Assembly (NCBI GenBank): GCA_963803085.1
Contig: CAWDLE010000021.1
Location: forward strand, 124,001-188,000
DNA: 64,000 nucleotides
Origin: JACVRW01 sp963803085
GTDB taxonomy: Bacteria; Actinomycetota; Thermoleophilia; Solirubrobacterales; Thermoleophilaceae
Direction: 5' to 3'
Shown: positions 1-8,574 of the stretch, in pieces
How positions within the stretch are numbered: position 1 is the first letter of the stretch
How the letters are laid out: the number at the start of each line of letters is the position of its first letter
The notes under the pieces: generated by a model
The model's input: only the letters and a program-made list of their open reading frames with translations
The model's database searches: none
What the model was told of the DNA's origin: nothing
Position numbers and translations under genes: made by a program

Positions 1-66
1 TGGTGGTGCCCGACGTGCGAGCGCCCCGTCGACGAGGACGACGCGGGCGGCCTGCACTTCGCCTAA
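1..66 (+). CDS. C-terminal end of a zinc-finger protein (possibly Fpg/Nei-type DNA glycosylase), partial
   Basis: Only the last 21 codons lie in the window, ending at the TAA at 64-66. They read WWCPTCE followed by an acidic tail. The Cys-Pro-x-Cys pair with preceding aromatic residues resembles the second half of the C-terminal zinc finger of formamidopyrimidine/endonuclease VIII-type DNA glycosylases, but other zinc-ribbon proteins end in a similar way. The body of the gene is outside the window, so the assignment is a guess from one short motif. Confidence 0.35.
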   Translation, partial: WWCPTCERPVDEDDAGGLHFA

Positions 67-79
67 CCTTCAAGTCCTA

Positions 80-571
80 GTGGAGGATCAGCCCACCCGG
101 GTTCTCGGGGGCGGCAGGCGACCGTCCACACCGCCGCCCTCGGGCGGCGGGCCGCCGCATGGGCCGGGACGCCCGCCGGGCCGGGAGCCCGAGGAGGTCT
201 ACCGCCGCCGGAGACTCATCGCTGCCGGGGCCGGAGGGATCGTCTTTCTCCTGCTGATCGTGCTCATCGTGAGCCAGGGCGGGAGCGACCCGGAGCCGAA
301 GAGCAGCCCGGCCGATCTCGGCGTGGGCACGTCCACGTTCGACGAGTCCTCGACCCCGGATCGCACGACCACGAGCCAGACGGACACGGAGTCCACCGCC
401 ACGCCAGCGGCGCCGACCACCCCTCCGGCGGACGGCACCGGCGGGAGCACCGCCACACCTGCCCCGGCTCCGCCGCAGGGCGACGGCGGTGGGGTGGGCC
501 AGGCGCCCGCCGAACCAGCGCCGGCCCCGCCCGAGGGCGAGGGCGGCGGCGCCGAGGCGCCGGTTCCCTAG
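80..571 (+). CDS. Small single-pass membrane protein with Pro/Thr-rich outer tail
   Basis: The 163-residue protein starts at a GTG 13 bases after the preceding stop. Residues 1-40 are Gly/Pro/Arg-rich, a basic YRRRR cluster follows, and residues about 46-66 form one strongly hydrophobic helix. The remaining ~97 residues are Ser/Thr/Pro/Ala/Gly-rich low complexity. Positive charge before the helix predicts a cytoplasmic N terminus and an exported, disordered tail, as in wall-spanning or cell-envelope linker proteins. No family is recognised and no enzymatic motif is seen. It overlaps the end of the convergent arfB gene by four bases. No clear ribosome binding site precedes the GTG, so the exact start is uncertain. 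Confidence 0.6.
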   Translation: MEDQPTRVLGGGRRPSTPPPSGGGPPHGPGRPPGREPEEVYRRRRLIAAGAGGIVFLLLIVLIVSQGGSDPEPKSSPADLGVGTSTFDESSTPDRTTTSQTDTESTATPAAPTTPPADGTGGSTATPAPAPPQGDGGGVGQAPAEPAPAPPEGEGGGAEAPVP

Positions 572-975
572 ACCTCGGGTCGGCGCCGCAGCCGCTTCAG
601 CTCGCCGCGGCGGCGCTTCGACTCCGCACGCCTGCGCCGGGATGCGTTCGTGCTCTTGGTGGCGCGCCGGGGCCGCTGCACCGTCAGTGCGCTCTCGAGG
701 CGGCCTCGCAGACGCTCGAGCGCGAGCTGGCGATTGCGCGCCTGGCTGCGCGTGTCCTGCGCGACCGCGCGGACGACCGGTCCGAGACGGGCGGCAATCC
801 GCTCCCGCTGCTCCTCGCTGAGCGCCTGCGAGGAGCACACGTCGAACACTGCCTCCACTCGCGAGGCGGTCACGTTCGCGTGCTGCCCGCCGGGTCCCGA
901 CGAGCGGCTCGTGCGCAGCTCGATCTCAGAGAGCGGGACCTCGGCGTGGCGCCCGATGCGGAGGGGATCGTCCAT
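568..975 (-). CDS. arfB: Peptide chain release factor-like protein, ArfB (YaeJ) ribosome rescue
   Basis: The 135-residue protein has the catalytic GGQ motif at residues 29-31 in the context SSGPGGQHANVTAS, the signature of class I release-factor-type peptidyl-tRNA hydrolases. It lacks the stop-codon recognition domain of RF1/RF2 and ends in a very basic tail (RRRRAESKRRRGELKRLRRR). In ArfB that tail occupies the empty mRNA channel of stalled ribosomes. Length matches the family (about 140 residues). Expected role: hydrolysing peptidyl-tRNA on non-stop ribosome complexes. It is monocistronic between two convergent or divergent neighbours. Confidence 0.9.
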   Translation of the reverse strand: MDDPLRIGRHAEVPLSEIELRTSRSSGPGGQHANVTASRVEAVFDVCSSQALSEEQRERIAARLGPVVRAVAQDTRSQARNRQLALERLRGRLESALTVQRPRRATKSTNASRRRRAESKRRRGELKRLRRRPEV

Positions 976-1000
976 CGCAGCGGCACGCTAACGCCCGGTC

Positions 1001-1846
1001 GTGACAAGCTCCCGCCCCATGCGCGTTGCGGTGGTTGGCCACCTCGAGTGGTGCGAGTTCGCGGAGGTGCCGCACGTGCCGCAGCCGGGGGAGATCGTGC
1101 ACGCGGCCGAGACGTTCGAGGAGCCGGCGGGCGGCGGGGCGGTGGCCGCCGTGCAGCTGCGCAAGCTCGCCGGGGAGGCCACGCTGTTCACCGCCTTCGG
1201 TGACGACGAGACCGGACACCGCACCGACGCCGAGTTGCGCGAGCACGGGGTGCACGTGGAGGGTCGATTCCGCCCCGAGCCGCAGCGACGCGCGTTCGTG
1301 CACCTCGACTCGGACGGCGAGCGCACGATCACCGTGCTCGGGCCGCGCCTGGGACCGAGGGGCAGCGACGACCTTCCCTGGGACCTGCTCGACGAGACCG
1401 ACGCGGTGTACGTGACCGCGGGCGACGTCGACGCCGTACGGCAGGCGCGCCGCGCGCGCACGCTCGTTGCCACCCCGCGCGGGCTGGACACGCTTGCCGA
1501 GGCGCACGTGCAGCTCGACGCACTCGTATCGAGCGGCCGGGACCCCGGCGAGCGCTACATCCCCGGCGACCTCGACCCTGCTCCGAAGCTCGTCGTGCGG
1601 ACGCTCGGGGCGGCCGGGGGAGAGTGGGAGACGGCGAGCGGCGAGCAGGGGCGCTGGGACGCCGCTGAGCTGCCCGGCCCGGTCCGCGACTCCTACGGCG
1701 CCGGCGACAGCTTCGCAGCCGGCCTCACGTACGGGCTGGGCGCCGGCTGGGAGATTGCGAAGGCGGTGGAGCTGGCCGCCCGCTGCGGTGCCGCCTGCCT
1801 CACGGGCCGTGGCCCGTACGAGGTCCAGCTCGTGCTCGAAGGCTGA
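1001..1846 (+). CDS. PfkB-family carbohydrate/nucleoside kinase
   Basis: A ribokinase-like protein of up to 281 residues. The N-terminal strand VAVVGHLEW and the Gly-rich segment GGGAVAAVQLRKLAGEAT are typical of the PfkB fold. The C-terminal signature DSYGAGDSFAAG carries the anion hole and the catalytic Asp (GAGD at about 233-236). The lid is short and the substrate cannot be told from sequence: ribose, fructose, adenosine or another sugar are all possible. The GTG at 1001 gives the longest product; the ATG at 1019 (MRVAVVGH) starts right at the conserved first strand and may be the true start. It is divergent from arfB, with only 25 bases between them. Confidence 0.85.
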   Translation: MTSSRPMRVAVVGHLEWCEFAEVPHVPQPGEIVHAAETFEEPAGGGAVAAVQLRKLAGEATLFTAFGDDETGHRTDAELREHGVHVEGRFRPEPQRRAFVHLDSDGERTITVLGPRLGPRGSDDLPWDLLDETDAVYVTAGDVDAVRQARRARTLVATPRGLDTLAEAHVQLDALVSSGRDPGERYIPGDLDPAPKLVVRTLGAAGGEWETASGEQGRWDAAELPGPVRDSYGAGDSFAAGLTYGLGAGWEIAKAVELAARCGAACLTGRGPYEVQLVLEG

Positions 1847-1847
1847 C

Positions 1848-2180
1848 TCAGGCCACGTGCCCGTCGGCCGGCTCGATCGGCAGGCCGTCCTTGACCCACT
1901 CCTGCAGCCCGCCGTCCAGGTTGTGCGCCTCGAAGCCGGCGGCCGAGAAGGCCTGCGCGGCGAGAGCTGACCTGCTGCCCGAGCGGCAGTAGAAGAGGAT
2001 CGGCCGCTCACGGTCGAGCTTCTCGGCCCCCTCTGCGAGCTCGTCGAGCTCGATGTGGAGCGTGTCCGCTATATGGCCGGCGTCCCACTCGTACTGCTCG
2101 CGCACGTCGACCCCCTGCGCGCCGTCGCGAAGCAGCTCGGCGGCGCGGCGCGGGGATAGGTCTTCCGGCGGTCCGGCCAT
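1848..2180 (-). CDS. Single-domain rhodanese-like sulfurtransferase
   Basis: The 110-residue protein starts at the ATG complementary to 2178-2180 (MAGPPEDLSP). It is one rhodanese module with the active-site loop CRSGSRS, catalytic Cys65, and the usual DVREQYEWDAGHI segment and GG(L/M)xxW end. Such stand-alone domains carry persulfide sulfur for thiolation or sulfide detoxification. The in-frame region upstream to 2600 lies inside the divergent SDR gene and has no rhodanese-like content, so the short start is preferred. Confidence 0.88.
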   Translation of the reverse strand: MAGPPEDLSPRRAAELLRDGAQGVDVREQYEWDAGHIADTLHIELDELAEGAEKLDRERPILFYCRSGSRSALAAQAFSAAGFEAHNLDGGLQEWVKDGLPIEPADGHVA

Positions 2181-2219
2181 GCACGCGAGGCTACTAGCCG
2201 CTCGGTTAGGGTTCGGCGC

Positions 2220-3203
2220 ATGGCCGAATGGAGCACCAGCGGGAAGACAGTGCTGATCACCGGTGCCGCTCGCGGCCTCGGTGCCGAGACCGCGCGCCGG
2301 GTGGCAGCGCGGGGCGCGAACGTGGCGCTCGTGGGCCTGGAGCCGGAGGAGCTCGAGCGCGTGGCGGCGCAGTGCGGGACGAACGCCGCCTGGTTCGAAT
2401 GCGACGTGACCGACGTCGAGGCCCTCGAGCGCGCCGTTGCGGGCACTGTCGAGCGCTTCGGCGGCATCGACGTGGTGATGGCGAACGCGGGCATCGCGAC
2501 GGGCGGCATGGTCCGCTCGACGGATCCCGCGGCGTTCGAGCGCACGATCGAGATCAACCTGCTCGGGGTCTGGCGCACGGTGCGCGCGGCGCTCCCGCAC
2601 GTGATCGAGCGCGAGGGATACGTCCTCGTGATCGCGTCACTCGCTGCCGCGGTACACGGGCCCGGCATGGCCGCGTACTCGGCGAGCAAGGCCGGGGCGG
2701 AGGCATTCGCGGATTCGCTGCGCGTCGAGGTGAAGCATCTCGGCGTGGATGTGGGCGTGGGCTACTTCAGCTTCATCGACACGGACATGGTGCGCGGTGG
2801 GGACTCTCATCCGGCGCTCGGGCGCTTCCGCTCGGAGGCCGGCTGGCCCTTCAACAAGACCTATCCGCTCTCACAGGCCGGTAAGGGCATCGCCGACGGC
2901 ATCGAGGGGCGGCGCCGCTGGGTGGTGGTGCCGAGCTGGGGCCGCGCGCTGCTGGTGCTGCGCACGGCGATTGCACCCCTGCTCGACAAGGCCTCTCGCG
3001 ACACGGCCGCCGAGGCGGACGCCGTGTTCATGAAGGACGTAGATGAGCGCGGAGCCGCCGCAGCGTCGTCGCCGGTCGGCGCCGGCGGAACCGCCGCGGC
3101 GGGTGCCACGGACGAGACGCCGCGCGGCGGCGAGGCGGATCGGGCGGCCGAGGCCGAGTCCGCGGCCGACGCGGAGCCCGCCCGCGAGCCCGCCGCCAGC
3201 TAG
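2220..3203 (+). CDS. Short-chain dehydrogenase/reductase with low-complexity C-terminal tail
   Basis: The 327-residue SDR has the nucleotide-binding TGAARGLG at 14-21, the NAG motif at 89-91, and catalytic Ser140, Tyr153 and Lys157 (YSASK). Classical SDRs end near residue 250-280. Here the core is followed by a membrane-proximal hydrophobic stretch (ALLVLRTAIAPLL) and about 50 residues of Ala/Glu/Gly/Asp low complexity (GGEADRAAEAESAADAEPA). Hydrophobic C-terminal segments occur in SDRs acting on lipids, but the substrate is unknown. It is divergent from the rhodanese gene with 39 bases between, and overlaps the next convergent gene by four bases. Confidence 0.87.
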   Translation: MAEWSTSGKTVLITGAARGLGAETARRVAARGANVALVGLEPEELERVAAQCGTNAAWFECDVTDVEALERAVAGTVERFGGIDVVMANAGIATGGMVRSTDPAAFERTIEINLLGVWRTVRAALPHVIEREGYVLVIASLAAAVHGPGMAAYSASKAGAEAFADSLRVEVKHLGVDVGVGYFSFIDTDMVRGGDSHPALGRFRSEAGWPFNKTYPLSQAGKGIADGIEGRRRWVVVPSWGRALLVLRTAIAPLLDKASRDTAAEADAVFMKDVDERGAAAASSPVGAGGTAAAGATDETPRGGEADRAAEAESAADAEPAREPAAS

Positions 3204-3505
3204 CTCGACTGGTCCGTGGGGCCGCCGGGGATCGGCTCGCCCTTGAACTCGTCCGGGTCGTCGACCTCCTCACCGCCGACCTCCACAGCACCGTCCTCGC
3301 GGTGGCGCACCGAGTCGGGGCCAAGGTTGGCCTCCGGGCCCTCGTCGTAGCTGTGGTCGCCCTCGGCGCCTCCGAAGGTCTCGTACTTCGCCTGCCCGTC
3401 CGGCCAGTCCTCCAGCTTCTCGGGCGGATCATCCTCGAGCTGCTGGATCTCCTCCTTGGCCGCCTCCATCTTCTGCTGGTGCTCTGTCTTCTCTTCGTCG
3501 CTCAT
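3200..3505 (-). CDS. Small highly acidic hypothetical protein
   Basis: The 101-residue protein starts at the ATG complementary to 3503-3505 (MSDEEKTEHQ). The first 30 residues look helical (EEKTEHQQKMEAAKEEIQQLE). The rest is Asp/Glu/Pro/Gly-rich and probably disordered, with the recurring type of segment GPDSVRHREDGAVEVGGEE. No enzymatic motif or membrane segment is visible. The frame is open further upstream to 3718, but that stretch is Arg-rich shadow sequence opposite the next gene. I do not recognise the family. Confidence 0.65.
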   Translation of the reverse strand: MSDEEKTEHQQKMEAAKEEIQQLEDDPPEKLEDWPDGQAKYETFGGAEGDHSYDEGPEANLGPDSVRHREDGAVEVGGEEVDDPDEFKGEPIPGGPTDQSS

Positions 3506-3561
3506 GAAGGCTGCGCTACCCAAAGAGGCGGCCGGGCATGCGACTATCGTCATCAGACGCC

Positions 3562-3831
3562 ATGGCCAAGCGCGACCCTCGCATGATCCCCCTGGGCTAC
3601 GGCAAGTTCGTCCGCGCGGACCGCATCTACGCGCTCGTGCCACTCGAGGGCTCCGAGCGGCAGGACGGCCGCCGCACCTACGTGCACGTGGACGGGCTGA
3701 CGGAGCCCGTCGTGGCATCTCGCTCCGAGCGCGCCATCCTCGCGGACGTCGAAACCGCGCTGGCCGAGGCCGCTGGCCTGCCTCGCCGCCGGCGGGTCGC
3801 CGCGACGGGCCAAGAGACGCTCTTGCCCTAG
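3562..3831 (+). CDS. Small protein resembling the RemA/DUF370 regulator fold
   Basis: An 89-residue protein from the ATG at 3562 (MAKRDPRMIPLGYGKFV); an in-frame ATG at 3538 would add eight residues. The segment IPLGYGKFVRADRIYALVP resembles the start of RemA-type (DUF370) proteins, which read I-G-[FY]-G-x2-V-x-A-x-R-I-x-A-[IL]-V. The following GRRTYVHVDG...VVASRSERAIL could match the second strand pair and the ILSA end of that fold. RemA is a DNA-binding matrix-gene activator in Bacillus. The similarity is partial, and I treat the function as unproven. It overlaps the convergent pntB stop by four bases. Confidence 0.6.
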   Translation: MAKRDPRMIPLGYGKFVRADRIYALVPLEGSERQDGRRTYVHVDGLTEPVVASRSERAILADVETALAEAAGLPRRRRVAATGQETLLP

Positions 3832-5241
3832 AGCTCCTCGACCGCTTTGAGGATCTTCTGCACCGACTCCTTGGCGTCGCCGAACAACAGCGACGTGTTC
3901 TCCGCGTAGAAGAGCGGGTTGTCGATCCCGGCGAAGCCGGTGTTCATCGAGCGCTTCAGGACGATCACCGAGGCTGCCTTGTCCACGTCGAGGATCGGCA
4001 TGCCGTAGATGGGCGAGTCCGGCACGTCGCGCGCGGCCGGGTTCGTCACGTCGTTGGCGCCGATCACGAGCGCCACGTCGGTCTGCGGGAACTCCGGGTT
4101 GATCTCGTCCATTTCCTTGAGGCTGTCGTAGGGCACGTCCGCCTCGGCGAGCAGCACGTTCATGTGGCCCGGCATCCGGCCCGCCACCGGGTGGATCGCA
4201 TAGAGCACCTCGACCCCGCGCTTCTCGAGCGCGTTCGCGAGGTCGTGCACCGCGTGCTGAGCCTGCGCCACCGCCAGCCCGTAGCCAGGCGCGACCACGA
4301 CCCTGTTCGCGTACGCGAGCTGGATGGCCACGTCGGCGGCGTCCGTGGAGCGCACCGGCTTCTCCTCGCCGTCGGCTCCCGCGCCCGGCGCGGTGCCACC
4401 GCCACCGAACCCCCCCTTGAAGATGTTGAGGATCGAGCGGTTCATCGCCTCGGCCATCAGCATCGTGAGGATCGATCCGGAGGCGCCCACGAGCATGCCC
4501 GCCACGATCAGCGCCACGTTGTCGAGCGCGAGGCCCGCCGCCGCCGCGGACAGTCCCGTGAAGGCGTTCAGCAGCGAGATCACCACGGGCATGTCGGCGC
4601 CGCCGATCGGCAGGACGAACATGTTGCCGAGGACCGCCGCCGCGACCAGGATCACGATGAAGAGGCCCTCGGACTCGGTGCCGGAGGCGATTGCGATCGC
4701 GCAGCCGACGCAGATGGCCAGCAGCCCGATGTTGATGAACTGCTGGCCCGGGAGCTGAATCGGGCGTCCCGGAATGATCTCCTGGAGCTTCCCGAATGCG
4801 ATGTTCGAGCCCCAGAACGAGACGGATCCGATGATGGCCGCGAAGAGGATCGGGATCAGCGTCTCGAGCTCCGGATTGCCACCGATCGCGAGCGCCTCGC
4901 GGTACTCGACGAACGAGATCAGGGCCACCGCGCCGCCGCCGACGCCGTTGAACAGCGCCACCATCTGCGGCATCGCGGTCATCTTCACGGAGCGCGCCGC
5001 GGGCACGCCCACGGCGGTGCCGATCACGATCCCGAGCGCGATCAGGGCGTAGTCGCCCACGGACTCGATCAGCAGCGTCGCTACTACCGCGATACCCATC
5101 CCGATCGCGCCGATGGCGTTGCCCTTGCGGGCGGTGCGCGGGTTGTTCATCAACCGCAGGTCGATGATGAACAGGACGAACGCGACGATGTAGAGCGACC
5201 GGATGAAGTCCGGGTCCTGGAGGAAGCTCGCCGGTGTACAT
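3828..5241 (-). CDS. pntB: NAD(P) transhydrogenase subunit beta, PntB (5' end frameshifted)
   Basis: PntB forms the NADP(H)-binding domain and most of the proton channel of the membrane transhydrogenase. From the ATG at 5153 the protein has 441 residues with several membrane helices, then a soluble C-terminal domain with GYGLAVAQAQHAVHDL and HPVAGRMPGHMNVLLAEA, both typical of PntB. The expected first helix (DFIRSLYIVAFVLFIIDL) is encoded upstream in the same frame, but this frame has no start codon before the TGA of pntA2. The natural overlapping start, the ATG at 5241, is one frame off. Removing one base near 5222 joins it: MYTGELLQDPDF. So the gene either carries a real frameshift or a sequencing error. 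Confidence 0.9.
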
Positions 5242-5519
5242 CAATCGCGCCGCCGGAACATGTGGAGCATGCGGTCGGTGACGAGGAAGCCACCAACCAC
5301 GTTGATCGTCCCGAAGGCGATCGCGATGACGCACAGGAAGTTGTTGAGGAAGCCCTCGGCGGGGCCGATCAGGTAGAGCCCTCCGAGCAGCACGATTCCG
5401 TGAATCGCGTTGGTGGCCGACATCAGCGGCGTGTGCAGCGTGTTCGGCACCTTCGAGATCACCTCGAAGCCGACGAACGCGGCGAGCACGAGGATGGTGA
5501 TTTCGGTGAGGAGGTCCAT
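5241..5519 (-). CDS. pntAB: NAD(P) transhydrogenase subunit alpha, membrane part (PntA2)
   Basis: A 92-residue integral membrane protein with three to four hydrophobic segments (TILVLAAFVGFEVI, HGIVLLGGLYLIG, FLCVIAIAFGTINVVGGFLV). It includes the conserved VPNTLHTPLMSATNAIHGI stretch of the alpha-subunit membrane domain. In E. coli this part is fused to the NAD domain; here it is a separate gene, as in many actinobacteria and alphaproteobacteria. It lies 3 bases after pntA1 and overlaps the presumed pntB start, so all three are surely co-transcribed and translated in sequence. Confidence 0.95.
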   Translation of the reverse strand: MDLLTEITILVLAAFVGFEVISKVPNTLHTPLMSATNAIHGIVLLGGLYLIGPAEGFLNNFLCVIAIAFGTINVVGGFLVTDRMLHMFRRRD

Positions 5520-5522
5520 GGC

Positions 5523-6647
5523 TTAGGCGGTCACCCCCGCCGCGTTGCGCGCGCCCTCGTGCACGATCTGGCCGTCGCGCGTGATGCAGGCGCCGGCGAT
5601 CACCTCGTCCTCGAAGTCGAGCGTCAGCTCGCCTTCCTTGACCATCAGGTCGAGCAGCGACTGCACGTTGCGCGCGTACAGGCTCGACGCGTGGTCCGGC
5701 ATCGTGGCGGGCAGGTTGAGCGGTCCGACGATGGTCACGTCCTCCTTCACGACGGTCTGGCCGGGCTCGGTGAGCTCGCAGTTGCCGCCGGTCTCCGCGG
5801 CGAGGTCCACGATCACCGAGCCGGGGCTCATGTTCTTCACGGCCTGCGCGGTCACGAGCAGCGGGGCCCGGCGGCCCGGCACCGCGGCCGTCGAGATCAC
5901 CGCATCCATCTTTCCGATCTCCTCAGCGAGCAGCTCGCGCTGGCGCTGCTGCTCTTCGTCGGTGAGCTGGCGCGCGTAGCCGCCGGCCGCCTCGGCGTCC
6001 TCGAGGCCCATGTCGAGTTCGAGGAAGCGAGCACCGAGCGATTCGATCTGCTCCTTCACGGCCGATCGCACGTCGAAGGCGTGAACCACGGCACCGATGC
6101 GTCGCGAGGTCGCGATGGCCTGGAGCCCGGCCACGCCCGCGCCGAGTACGAGGACCTTGGCCGGGCGGATCGTTCCGGCGGCCGTTGTGAGCATCGGGAA
6201 GAAGCGCGGCAGCTCCTGGGCGGCGAGCAGGGCGGCCCGGTAGCCGGAGACGGTCGCCTGGGAGGAGAGGGCGTCCATCGACTGCGCGCGCGTGATCCGC
6301 GGAATGGCCTCCATGGCGAAGCTGGTGACGCCGCGCTCGGCAAGCGCACGGACCGTGTCCGAAGCCGTCAGCGGCTGGAGGAAGCCGACGAGAACGGAGC
6401 CCTGCTGGAGGCGCGAGATCTCCTCGGCCGAGGGCGGAGCCACCTTGGCGATCACGTCGCCGGAGAAGCCCTCGCCGATGCTGGCGCCGGCCTTCTCGTA
6501 GGCGGCGTTCGGGTGGTGGGCGCCCTCGCCGGCGCCGTCCGCGATGGTCACCTGCATTCCGCTCTGGATCACGCGTTCGACCACCTCCGGCACCAGCGCC
6601 ACGCGGCGCTCACCCGAGGCGACTTCCTTGGGTACTGAGACGTTCAT
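5523..6647 (-). CDS. pntAA: NAD(P) transhydrogenase subunit alpha, NAD-binding part (PntA1)
   Basis: The 374-residue soluble NAD(H)-binding domain (dI) starts with the family signature MNVSVPKEVASGERRVALVP. It contains the RAQSMDALSSQA loop near residue 120 and the Rossmann motif GAGVAGLQAI at 169-178, plus VDLAAETGGNCE near the end. It is structurally related to alanine dehydrogenase, but the following pntA2 and pntB settle the function. With them it couples hydride transfer from NADH to NADP+ to proton flow across the membrane, supplying NADPH. It is divergent from korA, with about 100 bases of shared upstream region. Confidence 0.95.
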   Translation of the reverse strand: MNVSVPKEVASGERRVALVPEVVERVIQSGMQVTIADGAGEGAHHPNAAYEKAGASIGEGFSGDVIAKVAPPSAEEISRLQQGSVLVGFLQPLTASDTVRALAERGVTSFAMEAIPRITRAQSMDALSSQATVSGYRAALLAAQELPRFFPMLTTAAGTIRPAKVLVLGAGVAGLQAIATSRRIGAVVHAFDVRSAVKEQIESLGARFLELDMGLEDAEAAGGYARQLTDEEQQRQRELLAEEIGKMDAVISTAAVPGRRAPLLVTAQAVKNMSPGSVIVDLAAETGGNCELTEPGQTVVKEDVTIVGPLNLPATMPDHASSLYARNVQSLLDLMVKEGELTLDFEDEVIAGACITRDGQIVHEGARNAAGVTA

Positions 6648-6747
6648 AAGTCAGGCCCGGGTCGGGGGCGCGGCACTCTAGCCGAGCCTCGCGGAAAACG
6701 CGGAGTCGACTCGCCGCCCACAGGACTAGACTCGAAGCGCGCCACAC

Positions 6748-8574
6748 ATGGCACCCAAGACAGTCGAGAAGCTAGATCGCGTCGTCGTCCGCTTCGCGGG
6801 CGACTCGGGCGACGGTATGCAGCTCACGGGCAGCCGCTTCACCGACGCCACCGCGATGGTTGGGAACGACCTCGCCACTCTTCCCGACTTCCCCGCCGAG
6901 ATCCGAGCTCCGGCCGGCACGCCGCACGGCGTCTCCGCGTTCCAGATCCACTTCGCGTCGCGCGACATCCTCACGCCGGGGGACTACCCCAACGTGCTCG
7001 TCGCGATGAACCCCGCCGCGTTGATCACGAACGTCGGGACGGTGGAGAAGGGCGGCACGGTGATCGTGAACGAGGACGGGTTCACCGATCACAACGTGCG
7101 CAAGGCGGGCTACGAGTCGAATCCACTCGAGGACGACTCGCTCGACGACTACCAGCTCTTCCGCGTGCCGATGACGTCCATGACGGTCCGCGCCACCGAG
7201 GGCATCGACGAGATCTCGGCGCGCGACGCCGCCCGCTGCAAGAACGTGTTCGCACTCGGGCTCGTCTCGTGGATGTACGGGCGCCCCACCGAACCGACGG
7301 TTGCCTGGATCGAGAAGAAGTTCGCCGACACGCCCGGCGTGTGCGCTGCGAACCTCGCAGCCTTCCGTGCGGGCTACAACTTCGGGGAGACGGCCGAGCT
7401 GCTGGCCGTGCACTACGAGGTCGACGCCGCGCCCGCGCCACCCGGCACGTACCGCAACGTGAACGGCACACAGGCGCTCGCCTATGGGCTCGTGGCCGCC
7501 GCGGTGCAGTCCGGCCTCGGCCTGTTCTACGCGAGCTATCCGATCACGCCCGCCTCGGAGCTGCTGCATTCGCTGTCGCGCCATCACCGGCTCGGCGTGC
7601 GCACGATCCAGGCGGAGGACGAGATCGCGGCGGTGAACATGGCTCTCGGGGCGGCCTTCTCGGGGCACCTGGGAGTCACGGCCACGAGCGGGCCCGGCAT
7701 GGACCTCAAGGCGGAGACGATCGGGCTCGCCGTGGCATACGAGCTGCCGCTCGTGGTGGTGGACGTCCAGCGCGCCGGCCCCTCCACCGGGATGCCGACC
7801 AAGACCGAGGCGGCCGATCTGATGATGGCGCTGTACGGGCGCCACGGCGAGTCGCCGCTGCCGGTGATCGCCGCATCCACGCCGTCGGACTGCTTCGACT
7901 GCGCGATCGAGGCCGCGCGCATCGCGGTCACCCATCGCACGCCGGTGATCCTGCTCACCGACACGTTCCTCGCGAACTCGTCGGAGCCCTGGAAGCTGCC
8001 GGAGGTGGCGTCGCTCCCGAACATCGATCCGAACTTCGCCACCGACCCGACCGGCTTCATGCCCTACGCGAGAGACGCCAAGCTGGCGCGTCCCTGGGCC
8101 GTGCCGGGCACCCCGGACCTGCGGCACCGCATCGGCGGGCTCGAGAAGGAGGACGGCACCGGGAACATCTCCTACGACTCGGCGAACCACGAACACATGA
8201 CGCACCTCCGCGCCGAGCGGGTCGCGCGGGTGAGCGTCCCGGACATCGAGGTGGACGACCCGGACGGCGCCTCGCTGCTCGTGCTCGGCTGGGGGTCGAG
8301 CTACGGCGCGATCCAGGGCGCGGCCCGCCGGCTCCGCCGCGAACAGGGTCTGCGCGTGGCCACCGCGCACATCAAGCACCTCAACCCGCTGCCGGCCAAC
8401 ACCGGCGAGGTTCTGCGCTCATACAGGCGCGTGCTCGTGCCCGAGATGAACATGGGCCAGCTCGTGAAGATCCTGCGGGCCGAGTTCCTCGTGGATTGCG
8501 AGAGCTACACGAAGGTGGACGGGCTGCCCATCTTCACCAGGGACATGATGGAGGAGATAGCTCCCAGATGCTGA
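6748..8574 (+). CDS. korA: 2-oxoacid:ferredoxin oxidoreductase, fused gamma-alpha subunit (KorA)
   Basis: The 608-residue protein has the gamma domain first (VVVRFAGDSGDGMQLTGSRF) and then the alpha domain. The alpha domain carries YASYPITPASELLHSL near residue 262 and TSGPGMDLKAETIGLA near 314. This gamma-alpha fusion is the layout of actinobacterial KorA, the CoA-dependent, oxygen-tolerant 2-oxoglutarate:ferredoxin oxidoreductase. The substrate (2-oxoglutarate, pyruvate or a branched-chain acid) cannot be fixed from sequence alone. Its stop overlaps the korB start (ATGCTGA). Its position opposite pntAB suggests a redox and NADPH-balancing neighbourhood. Confidence 0.92.
   Translation: MAPKTVEKLDRVVVRFAGDSGDGMQLTGSRFTDATAMVGNDLATLPDFPAEIRAPAGTPHGVSAFQIHFASRDILTPGDYPNVLVAMNPAALITNVGTVEKGGTVIVNEDGFTDHNVRKAGYESNPLEDDSLDDYQLFRVPMTSMTVRATEGIDEISARDAARCKNVFALGLVSWMYGRPTEPTVAWIEKKFADTPGVCAANLAAFRAGYNFGETAELLAVHYEVDAAPAPPGTYRNVNGTQALAYGLVAAAVQSGLGLFYASYPITPASELLHSLSRHHRLGVRTIQAEDEIAAVNMALGAAFSGHLGVTATSGPGMDLKAETIGLAVAYELPLVVVDVQRAGPSTGMPTKTEAADLMMALYGRHGESPLPVIAASTPSDCFDCAIEAARIAVTHRTPVILLTDTFLANSSEPWKLPEVASLPNIDPNFATDPTGFMPYARDAKLARPWAVPGTPDLRHRIGGLEKEDGTGNISYDSANHEHMTHLRAERVARVSVPDIEVDDPDGASLLVLGWGSSYGAIQGAARRLRREQGLRVATAHIKHLNPLPANTGEVLRSYRRVLVPEMNMGQLVKILRAEFLVDCESYTKVDGLPIFTRDMMEEIAPRC

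Noticed and set aside
3456..6638. A 1060-codon open frame on the plus strand
   Set aside because: It runs antisense to the transhydrogenase genes, is Arg/His/Gly-rich and has no domain. Such long shadow frames are expected in DNA of this GC content.
6772..8379. A 535-codon minus-strand frame opposite korA
   Set aside because: Low-complexity His/Arg/Val composition with no motif; the opposite strand encodes a clear KorA.
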